Source: Nectonema munidae (taxonomy: Eukaryota; Nematomorpha; Nectonematoida; Nectonematidae). From it: a stretch of DNA of 64,000 nucleotides. The stretch is taken from the NCBI GenBank assembly GCA_030549495.1, contig JAUIRK010000919.1, positions 245,001 through 309,000 on the forward strand, read 5' to 3'. The position numbers and the translations under genes are program-made. Numbering within the stretch: the stretch's first letter is position 1; the number at the start of each line of letters is the position of its first letter. Positions 49,201 to 61,200 of the stretch are shown one piece after another. Under the pieces are notes generated by a model, which worked only from the letters and a program-made list of their open reading frames with translations, made no database searches and was not told the origin of the DNA.

Positions 49201-52200
49201 CCTCGATTACCAACCTTGAGAGACAACATTTGAAAGTTGAATTAAGTTCGCTGATAATATAAATTTGGGTGTGATATAGGCAAATAGATAACACAAATGA
49301 TTGATGAAAGAATTAAAAGAAATCTGATTACTTTTCTTTGCTGGGCCCATCTTTCAGAATCGATTCATTGAAAAAGTCGTCAAAGTCACCATTGGTACTT
49401 TTATTTGGACGAGTGTTTGTACTTCAAATAAAATGGAAAAAATAAGTATTTGTTTCCCCTTTATAATTTCTTATTCTTTGCTTGGAAAAGTCGTAGTCTC
49501 CGTTGGTATTGAGTAAAGTCGCGAAACGAAGTCGTTTTTTTAAGTATTAAAAATAATTAAGATTTGTAGTGACCCTTCTTTAATCGTAGTCGGAATCAAA
49601 GAGTTGATGTTACATTTATTAAGTTTTTAAATATTTGCAGTAACAAATCAAACTTTTAAATATTTTGTCTATATTTTATATTTCGGATAAACCTATTTTG
49701 CTCTTCAAAAAATATTATTTGTGTTGTTGGCGAAATCTCGTTTTTTGTCAAAACAACTAAAAAATTTGAAATGTTCAATATTTTATATCTTTATTAAATT
49801 TATATTTAGAATAAACCCTTTTGGCTCTTCATAAAATTATTTTTATTTATCTCGAGTTTTTATTAACAACTATAAAACATAACATTTTTAATATTTTGAA
49901 AAAACTTTATTTGAAAGTCAAAAACTTTTCTTTCTGATTCAAAGTTTTAGGGAAACTTAAATTTTTTTCGTTATGAGTTGTTTTAAATTTTATCTCACCA
50001 AAACTTTCAATAAAAACTTATTTACAAAATTCTTTTTATAAATTTAATATTTTGAAAAAAATTCAATATTTATAGCGTTTGAATCTCAATAAATTTTTTT
50101 CTATTACATTTTTAAGTCGCGTAGTAAGATTAATTGATTAGTTAGTCGTTAAATTAGTAAAAACTAGCAACTCATAAACAAGTTTATAATAATTATTTAA
50201 AAATATATTTATATACTGGTAAGGATCACCAAACTATTTTTCATAATCGTTACAATTTTTGTTCCAATGCGTGTAAAAAAATTTAGTTGAAAGCATTAAA
50301 ATGAGAGAAAGTTCAAAAAATTTAATTTGGAAATTAGCTATTTATTTAGTATATTCACTTATTCGTAGTAATAATAGTTTACACAAAACTCACCTCAATA
50401 TCAACTCGCTGCAAGATCAATCACAGCAACTCCAGAGAATCGCTTTTTCAACCCGGCCCAGTTAGACTACGATCGCGCCTCATCAGTGCAACTAGTTTAC
50501 TACCTAACAAGTTATATTTGAAACCATACACAAATTAACCCATTTACGGCCAATGTTCCTATTTTGGAACATAAGTAATTTCATCTTCGCCTGCTTTTTT
50601 CAATGACTTTGAATATAAATCGCCTGCGTTTTTTTAGATATCGTCTGCTTTGTTGGCCTTAAATGAGTTAAATAAGTAATAATAAAAAAAAGGAATTAGC
50701 TACAAATAAAGAACTTTAAAACTTAAAATATAGCTAAATATAATGATATCAATTTTGCCTGGAGACCGAATTGTCCCTGAACCGTGCATTGTTCCATTTA
50801 ATCATTTTATGAAACTAGATTTTCGCAGTGATAAAATTTTCTTGAGAGCATAAAATTTTCAACAAAAAATCTTTTTTCAAATATTTTAAGAGGGATTCTA
50901 CTTCCTAATCAAATAATATGTTGGTTTTTGGCAGGAGGAAGTACACTTTTGGTTGGGCATAGCTCTTTCTCCTCCTTGTTACGTCTCTGATATACACAAA
51001 TAACAAAAATGTATTTTTGTCTCGGTACAGAGTTTTTTATATATATAATTCGCCCTTCTTACACGAGCTGAATGTCTGGCATATACATTTACTCATGTTC
51101 ATAAGATATGAGGCACAATTATCAGATTTGTCCATCTTTGAATAACTATTTATCAAAAAGTCGACCCTTCACTTCATGGCTTTCTACACCTTCCTCTCAT
51201 CAAATAATGTTATATGTGCATAACATAACAACATGCCCTTAAACAAGTTGATGCTCATGATGCTGATTGATTGAATACTCTAATGATGTATTCACAGTGA
51301 AAATAAAATCAAAATCCTAACTTCAATTCTCGGAGACACAAATGTAAAAATCTCCTAATCAAACTTTATTTACTGTTGTAGTCAAAGGAGTTTTGAATAA
51401 AGCTAGTTATTTCAAAATCTAAAATAGAAAACATTAAACTGACATGTGTTCCTTTTACATCTAAAGATTTTAGAACGTTTAAAGGTATCGGTTGTGAAGG
51501 ATTCATTGGCAGTTCAAGAGGTAACATTTAATGCTTTATTAAATTTGTAAAACTATTCCATATGAGAAAAGGAACTTGTTTTCAGTAAAATACAAATGTG
51601 AAAATCAAAAAACAATCTTTTATGATTCATATTGAAAATTAAAATTTAAACTATTGAAATGGTTGATGGGACAATTTGTTTATTCACATAACACACCTTG
51701 CCCAAGACAATTTTTTCAGACAAAACTTTATTTGTAATTATGATATATTTTAAACTCTGCACTTTTCTTCACGAATGACGCCTACAACTAATGACACTTG
51801 GTGCAAAATTACATTTCCTTCTACAAAAAGGCCATGTTCCATATCTGGAGTTTGATGATGAAATTAAGAAAGTTCCAACATTTTCAGCAACATAATTTGA
51901 AAAGTTTCACTATTGTTTTTAAATGGTTGAAGGAAAAGTTTTCCATATCTTTCACAAATTGTGCGAAATATCTTTTTCATTATGACTAGAGCAACAAGTG
52001 AGCGAAATTTTAGTCTTGCTGATCACTTAGTCTCAGCTAGAAGATCTTTACAGAAATCCAGTAGCATCAATGATATTTTGTTTTTAGGCAGTGCTATGAA
52101 ATAAACTAATTGGAAAGTTATCTTAGTATAGTTTCCATTTTTATTTAAATCAACTGATAATAATTGAAAAAATACAAATTGAAAAAAAAATAATTTTCTG

Positions 52201-55200
52201 CATATATAAATTGTTATAGTTCAAAAGCCGTATTTAAAAAAGCTCTTAACCCGTTAACGACCAGAATAATCAGACGATATCTAATGTAAAGCAGATTTGT
52301 ATTAAAGAGCATTGATAAACGCAGACGATTTTATTTTTGTAAATTCGACTATAGTCGACATCGGGTTAATGAAGCCAGAAAACACATAAGTTATTCTATG
52401 TTATTATATACCAGTTGTTTCTATGACTTTTGGGTAATACTGACTTTATAATAAAATACCTTAAGTACGGATTAGAAGAGGCTTTCAAAGTATGATACGA
52501 GATAGATCCGAGCTTCTCCATTTTAGCGTTGGTGCGGGCAGGTGCAAAATAAAAGAGATGCGGGTGGGACAAGTGCAAAATAAAAATAATAATTGGGTGC
52601 GAATTGATAAAATGCGGAGCGGGACGGAGCCGGTGCGAAAAAATTTTTACAACCCGAGAAGGACTCTAGTATGTGTGTATGTATGGCTAGATGTTTTTTT
52701 GTGTATACGTCTACTAATATACAAATAAATAGGAAAGTTTGTGTCAAGATTTTGAAAAATGTATATGCAAAGGTAGGTGTATGTACGATTGCGCTAACAC
52801 TAAGCCTAGCATTAACTTTAACCCATTTAAGACCAAGCAAAGCAGACGATATCTAAAAAACGCAGACGATTTATATTCAAAGTCATTGAAAAAAGCAGAC
52901 GAAGATGAAATTACTTATGTTCCAAAATAGGAACATTGGTCGTAAATGGGTTAATACTAACACTAATGCTAATTCTACACTAATCCTAACCCCAACAATA
53001 GCTTTCCAAAATTTTACACATCAAGGCCCATTTAGAGATTGGTTGAGCACTTGTCAATCAACTATTATGCAAATTGGGGAACAGATTTGAATAGTCAGAA
53101 TCAGCGGTAGAGACGATTTATATTAGACACCCACTCTGATTCCCTAAACCCTTTCGTGACCAGTGTATCATATATGATACATAAACAATTTTACCTTCGT
53201 CTGCTTTTTCAAATAGTTTTGTATATGAATCTTTTGCTTTTTAATAAATATCTTCCACGTGCTAGAAGTCAGAAACGGTATCTAATCAAATTTAGTCGCA
53301 TTTTTTAAGTATTTTATATAATAAAAAAAGTTTAAATTTTGTCAGTATATGGACTGGTCCTTCTTTAGTCGTAGTCGGAAGTTAGAGTTGCATTTTCATG
53401 TTTGAGTAGGGCGGATTTTTTTAGGTCTTTTTAGTGGGAATCCGATATATAATTTTTGCAACTTTGAACATTAGGGAAGACCCTTTGTTTTTCGAAACGA
53501 TTCAGAAAACCGCATAAAAATGCAAATATCGAAAATAAAATAAAAGCTTTTAACACGAACAATTCGTCAATTTAAAAGTGAGGTTCGTGTTTTTATGCTT
53601 TAGTAATAATCTTGTTTTTTATGATTTTCAAATTCAAAAACGTTCATTTTTCAATATAAAATATTTACCTTTTAAATATGCATATTTTACTCACTAAAAT
53701 AATATTATCAATAATTATAAATTAAAAGTCATAAATTTTCTCTTTCAATTACAGAATAAATTTTGTTTATATTTAAAAAATAAAAATAAATTTTATAATT
53801 CTAGTTGCTGTGATACACATAAAAAAAGCCCAAAAGGTTTCGCAATAATGAGATTCTAATGATCATGTCAATTATCTTGAATTTGTAATATGTGTTTGTT
53901 TATACTTCATAAAAACGTCTCATATGTAAGTAAAGGAATGGAACACTTTGTTATATACAAAATACATGTAACAACTTTATATGGTTCACGAGTTGGAAAA
54001 TAAAAATCAATTAACTAGGGCATCTTCTTCGTTTGTGTTCGAATTTTGTCTACTGGAATAGGAGGAAACTACTACCAAAATATAAAGATGATGCATCAAT
54101 CCAAATGAGTTACCTTTGGTATACTTTATGAGAATTATTAGAGTTATTTGTATCGAGAGAAGAAGAATTAACAGCAGTATTTTGATTACTTAAAGGTGCA
54201 TTAGATGGGAGGAAAGATGTAGACTTAAATGGAAAAAATAGAGTGAATTAGGGAGTTTATGTTGCATGAAGATGAAAAAAGACAGCATACTTTCAAATTC
54301 AATGCACGAGAACTCTCCATATCCCATTCTTTTCCTTCTGCCAATGTTTGTATCTTTAAAAAATTTAAAAAGAATGATTAAAAAATACCAATTCATCAAT
54401 AAACAACAAAAAGTCTCATCAAAGTTAGCTTGGGTATATTTCTCATCTTCATGGACATGGATTTCATTTTTATCAATCAAAAGTAACATGTGTTTATATT
54501 TTGAATATTACATACAAAATAATGAAAAGTTGCATTAAAAAAAAAATCAAAAAAGTATACGATTATTGCTCAGTATTATGCTTGATCAGTTCAAACATGC
54601 TTTGAACTGATTAGTCACTCTCTCTACGGGAAAGGTTTTAACCCCGTTTTATCTTCATTATCTTTTTGTAAATATAACATTATTTACTTTTCAATAGTAT
54701 GAAATAATACAGAAAAAAATTTAGATTCTGTTCCAAGAAATCACCTATGAAATCGAAATTTATTTCGCCTCATACGGTCTCACTCACTAATCGATGCGTC
54801 CCTATACTTTTCAATGGAAATCGCCATTTTTTCATTATTCAGAGCGCCGTCGAAAAAAATGGCTGCTCGTTTCAGCTTCTTTTCCTTTCCTGATTCTTTT
54901 TTCTTCAAAATGGCCTCTCCTCTTTCTCTGATCTGATTTTTTTTAATTATACCTATAATAGTCTTATAAGGATTTCCAAATAGGTTTTGAAAAATTACAA
55001 AATACTTCGAAATATATATTTTCAGAATTATATCTTAATAAAATAACAAAACAGTCACTGACTACATATTGGTGAGAAAAAGTGATAAAGTCAAAAATAC
55101 GAAGGTGATTTCCTGGTGAAAAAATAATGGTACAACATAGAGTATTGGTTATGGATATGGTTTTAAAGAAAAGATAAGAAAGCAATTTATACAGAAAAAC

Positions 55201-58200
55201 AATGTGAAGACATGGAAATTGAAAGATCCATCTCTCAAAAAGAAGTTGATAGATGAAGTAGACTGTAGAGTTAAGAAAAGATAGAAACTGGAATGATATG
55301 ATGATCGATCTGTCACAAATAATAAAAAAAAGTATGCGGTGTATCAAAATCTAGTGGAAAAAAGAAAGCTGGTGGTGGAACAATGAGGGTGTTAAAAAAA
55401 CACTTAAAGTGAAAAAAGTGAAGTATAAAGAATGGAGCCAAGAAAAAAACGAGAGATCTAGAAATGAAAATGTAAAGAGTAGAAATGAAGCTAAAAAGGT
55501 ATTATCCAAAGCAATGAATGTTGAAGTGAAGAATGAAGGTTTTGAAATTAAAAATTTTAAAAAGTGGAAGAGAATGAGAAAAGTTTTTCGGATGGCTAAA
55601 TCTTGTGCTAAAAATAGGAAGGAAATCACTGGTACCCATGTATAATAGACAAGAACGGAGGTCATCATTTGAGGTTAGAAGATAGACTAAAAGTATATTG
55701 CGAAGAACAGTTCAACAAAAAAAATCTTGGAAAATTCCTTCTGAGATCAAGGTGAATGAAGGTCCTGTGCGTTTAATTACTACGGCAGAAATTAAGGATG
55801 CTATGTCAATGGTAAAAAATGGAAAAACAACTGGTCCAAGTGGTATTTCAATTGAAGTTATAGTGTTATGTGGATTAGAAGACGAGTGGGAAAAGATAGG
55901 TAATGGAATGATGAACGGTGAGAGGATGACAGAAAGCTGGAGAAAAAACGTTTTGACGCCATTATTTAAGGGTAAAGGCGACATAAAAGATTTTTCATAT
56001 TATTGAAGACTTAAAATGCTTGAACATGGCATGAAAGTTATAGAAAGAGTTTTCGAAAGAAGGATTAGAGAAAGAGTTCATATTGATGATTTGCAGATGA
56101 GATTTACACCTGGTAAAAGCACAATAGATGTTATTTTTATAATGAGGAAGCTGATAGAAAAGCATATGAGGGTTGAAAAAGATTTATTTATAGCATTTAT
56201 TGATCTTGAGAAAGCTTTTGACTTCGTTCCGAGTGAAGTTATGCGTTGGGCTTTGAGGCGAAAAGGTGTTATTGAAGATGAAGTGAGAGAAGTGATGGAG
56301 ATGTATCAAGATGTCAAAAGTGCAGTGCACATTAACGGCCAATTATTAGAATGGTAAGTCCATTGTTATTTAATATTGTTATGGATGCGCTTTCCTCAGA
56401 GATACCTAAAAGTATGAGTTTTTGTATGTTGATGATCTTGTAATTATGGATGATAGTTTGAAAGATTTAAATGACAAATATTTAAAATGGAAGATGGCAC
56501 TCGGGAGTAAAGGCTTAAGGATAAATACCACAAAAACAAAAGTAATGCTTATTATCAGTTCTAAAGGTAAGCTCAGAGAAGCGGTGAGTAATATCGATCC
56601 TTGTTCAATATGTGGAAAGAGAGTGAAAAGAAACGCAATCCTATGTAATGCTTGTGAACAATGGGTTTATAAAAGATGCTCCTCTATAAATGGTTCACTC
56701 TCAGCTATCACAAATTATGTTTGTGACAGATGTAAAGATGTAGGAAAATTCAGAACACCTTGATCAAATTGAAGTTGTTGAAAAGTTTTGTTATTAGATG
56801 TGCTTGATAAAGATGGCAATGTTTCTAGTAGCATTACAGCAAGAACTCGTGTTGATTGGAAAAAGTTCAAAGAAATTTCAAGTCTATTATGTGGGAAGGT
56901 GTTGTCGATGAAGTTGAAAGCGAGGCTATATAAAGCTTGCGTCAGAAGTGCAATGTGTAATGGAGCTGAATGCTGGGTGATGAAGAGGGCTGATACTAGA
57001 AATGTTACAAACAACCGAAAAGATGAATGATACGCATGATGTGTGGAAAGACGCTGAAAGACAGAATAGTTAACAATATGTTGAGAAAAAAGACTGGTAT
57101 TGAGGATATCGATGCTTATTTGGAAGATAGCAGAAATGCAGATGTCACTCCCAGAAATTGGAAGCATTTTTCTCTGAATCCAATGAATTTTAACTTAACC
57201 GATTTTCTCCCAATGTCCTCTTTGTAACAGTGACAATTGACTTCAAAAAAACATTTTTATGAAGTAAAGTACTAGTAAATTACGTTTAACAAAAAATTTT
57301 TTTTTTTTCATTTTTGATTTTCTAATAATTAAAATTTTTAAAGAGTGATTTTTTTCCATTGAAATTTTCGAGACTTGTCAACCTTTTTCTCAAAAATTAT
57401 AAAAGTATGAATGTATTTTTTATTTAAATTACATATCAATAATGAAGAAAGGGAACTGCGATATTTTTTAGCGAATAGTGGCGGCAAAATGTCTTGCTTG
57501 CCGTGTGATACCACAATTGTAACGGTTAGGAAATTCAATGCACAACAACATTACGCTCTTCATAAAGAATTAGTGTAGAATTGCCTTATCACTCAAAAGT
57601 ACGCTGGTTGTCACAAGGGAAAGTATTGGTCAAAATTTTGTTTTTACAAAGGCAGATAATTGACTTTTTTCAAAGAAAGTGGCAAACATTGTGAATTATT
57701 ATCAGATCCAAATTTTTACAGAGATGTAGCTTTTTTATGTGATGTGATGTCAAAACAAAATGAGTTAGTTACATTTAGTTAGAAGGCAGAAATAAATCTA
57801 TTTATGATATGTGGCAAAGAATTCTGGCATTTAAAAAAGTTAATGTTTTCCAAGTCTCTTTTGGCTCAATCAAAACTTTCAGAAGAACACTTTCCCCAGT
57901 TTACGAAGGTAATGAGTGAAAATAAAGATATATGAATCTTTTACAGAGTCACTTGGTTAATGTATCAGAGGCTCCCGAAGAGTTACAGATGGAGCTCATT
58001 GAAATATCTGAAGATAATATCCTGAAATCTCTGTTCGACAACAGGGAAGATCACATTGAAATTTGGAAAAAGACGGTAGAATATCCTCGTCTTCCTGAAC
58101 ATGCACGCCGACTGATTTCCTGCTTTAGTTAACAGATGAGCATTTGGAGGACCAATTAAAACTAAGAACCACTATGTTAGAGACTGTTATCAAAATGTTT

Positions 58201-61200
58201 TCTGAAAAGAAGCAAACTCAGAGAAATCATTAATTTGTATAAAAAGGACCTACTTACCTAAATGAATTATTTAAAAAGTTCATATTCTCGATTTTATACG
58301 CCTGTCTTTTTTTTATAAGAATATTATTAATTAATACTTGTATAAAAAGTACCTACTTACTTAAAATATTTGAAAATGTTATGTTTTTAATAAATATAAA
58401 CACCTGTCGTTCTTTTATTAGATTATTATTATGTCTTAGGAGGGGATAAAATAACTGAAAACAAAAATAATAATTTGTTCAGAGCGGCCTCTATGAGGGA
58501 CGATGAATTGTAAGGTGGCGGATCTTAGCCACCGACCCCATACATCGGGATAAGGTTAGGACAAAAAAAGAAGAACGGAGAATGTTTGACAAGAAAAATT
58601 CAAAGACGAAGTAATCGATGGGTAAATGAAGAGAGGAAGACCTAAAATGACCTCTTGTAGTCTGGTGGATGAAAGCATGAAGAAGTGAAAATTAAAGAGT
58701 GAGGACGCGCAATGTAGAAGAAAATGGAGGAGTCGTTGCAAACAACTGGTCGACCTCAGCTAGCTGAGATATGAGCCAGGCCTACCAAGGGGGGTGGATT
58801 GATGATGATGATGATGACACATTTTGCATCAAAATATTGATAATATTGTAAACAATAAGATAGAAGAATTTAGAAATCTCGATTTTTGATTTAAAATGCT
58901 GGAAAATCTCCTATGAAGTCCCTAAAAAGTTGGCAAGAATGCGATATGGAGACGGTTTTAATCACGCAATGTTCCGAGTATACAAGCACGAGGTAAAGCG
59001 GTTGGTCGTGAAAAGACAGTCGAAAAAATATTTAAAAAAAAGGCGCTACTTTGTCTCTGTAGAGAGCTGCAGCTTCACTGTTATACTTGTGATTCAAAGA
59101 CAGTGCGGGGGACGATGTAAGAGCACCAGTATTTGTTTCGTTGGAAGAAAGGTGTTGCGAGAGAAATTGAGCAAACTTCACGTTCCCGCCAACCTTCATC
59201 TTTTCAAGCTCAATCTCCTTCCACTTGTCCATGCTGACGGACCTAACAAAGCTAAAAAGAAATACAGGATTGTTGATAAACAAGACAAAAAGTGTTCACC
59301 TACTGCAACAAACTCAACCGCAATTAATAGAATAAGAGCCTGGTTCTGAGTTTTAATTCTTAAGGATTTATTTTCATTTTATTCTTTACATCAACACCTT
59401 TATCATAATAATTTCATCTTTTAAGACAATTTAAGAATTCTTTTTTACATAACATACAAAAAATGAACACATTGTCAAAATAGAATATATACATATTGAA
59501 AGAAGTAAGGCAAATAATGTGTAGAATTCGTTAGAAATATGGAGATCTAAGAAAATATTTTACTCGTCCAAAAAATCTATAAAAAATAATTGATTTCTCT
59601 TTGAAAATTTGTTCAAGATTTTAAGCTTTAGACAACGGCTGCCAAGATCTTGCCGCGTTAAAATTCAACTAAATTTTAGGAAGAGTATATTTTAAAAGCA
59701 CTCTACTTCCACCCCGTATCGACGTGAAATTTTTTAAACAATAAAAATTTGGCTTAGATTCCTATGAAGAGGTCATTAAATTTGTCTGCGAGGGATTGTT
59801 GTTGTTGTTGTTAGCCCCTAGATTATACTATCTTTATATGAGTATAATCAATCAGTTGAAAACAAGGCTTTGTTTAAACTGAGAGAGTATTTCCATAAAA
59901 GCAAATACTCTCAGGGAAAAGTGTAGAATTTTGTTACACTTTCGCAGCAGCAGTGATAAACGAGTGTAATTTCAGGCAACCCGCAAAAATCCAGCATAAG
60001 ATACTGCTGACTGAAGGATTCTGTCCTGATACACTTAAATACCGCCTGTACATTGAAAAAATAATGCGAAAAAGTCGCATCAACTTAGAGAATTCAGTGA
60101 AACATGCATTTTATAAATAAAGTATTGAAGGGTCATTCTTTGAAATAAAAAATTGCAAAAAGCATGGCATAGTTCCAGGGAGGCGCTTGACATGCTGTAA
60201 TTGTTTTGTATCTCTTGGTTGATTGAATAAAGAAATTTTGAAATACAATTTTGTATGAATGAGAAGTTGAGATTATACAATTACATGTTTCATGTTTTAC
60301 TACCAGCAAAGTATATTTATAATGACAGCATCAAAACGTATTTCAATCAATTTTTAAGAGTTGATTCTTATTTCTGATAGAGGACTCGTATTCTAGAGAC
60401 GCAAAAATATTGTACACATGAAGAGAATTTGCCTTATGATTATTATATACTGAATTTATATAAACGAAATGTGAAAGTTCAAAAGTTTAATCAGTTTTAA
60501 TAAAGCATAAAATTGATAAATAATATATATATATACATAAAATACACATTTTGCTTTAACTGATTTCGTTTTTTAAACTATAAGAAAGAGAGCAAATGCT
60601 GAGGACAAGACAATGAATGATTAATGATAAAATTAACAAATTCGCCGGTCCCAAACATTTCTGAGCGTGACTATCCTTACCATCTGTCCAGCTATGGAAG
60701 ATTATTCTTCCCTATGGATGCGATACCGACAATTAAAAAAATAGCGTATCCAAAAGTTTACTGATCTTGTTGTGCGTCGCACTGTTATATGTATAATTCC
60801 TTTTTCAAAATTTGCGGCCCACACTTTCCAAAAAAGTGTATCCGGGCATATATCGCGATATGAGAGAAGACTAAAGTCTAATTGATGTTGTCCATCTGGC
60901 ACCACAATTGGATCATCTTAACATTGGCAGGCATTTTGCAGCGGAGGCGCGAGGGGGTAGGAGGACTTTACCCTGGCTAGATCAATGTCTACACATAATA
61001 ACCATATTTTAGGTTTTTTACAAGCAACCGCTAGGCAAAGTCCTATTAAAATTAATAATAATGGATGAAAGCAGAAAATAAACAAATTTCTTGTCTCCAA
61101 CGCAAGAAGGCCCACAGAAATGCAAGATTTGTCATTTAATCGTCTGTCCTGTTTTATGTCCAGATAAATATAGTAATGAACGATTACAACTCATTACCTA

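Noticed and set aside
54964-55347. 127-codon minus-strand frame
   Set aside because: Opposite strand of the LINE linker region; composition Phe/Ile/Leu-rich as expected of antisense to Lys/Glu-rich coding DNA.
58930-59349. 139-codon plus-strand frame
   Set aside because: Antisense of ARFGAP1 exon 3, whose minus-strand translation matches ArfGAP proteins and has proper splice sites.
60702-60905. 67-codon minus-strand frame in ARFGAP1 intron 2 (contains [15 protein letters not shown])
   Set aside because: It reads somewhat protein-like and may be a transposon scrap, but I could not assign it to any family and its phase and splice context do not fit an ARFGAP1 exon.
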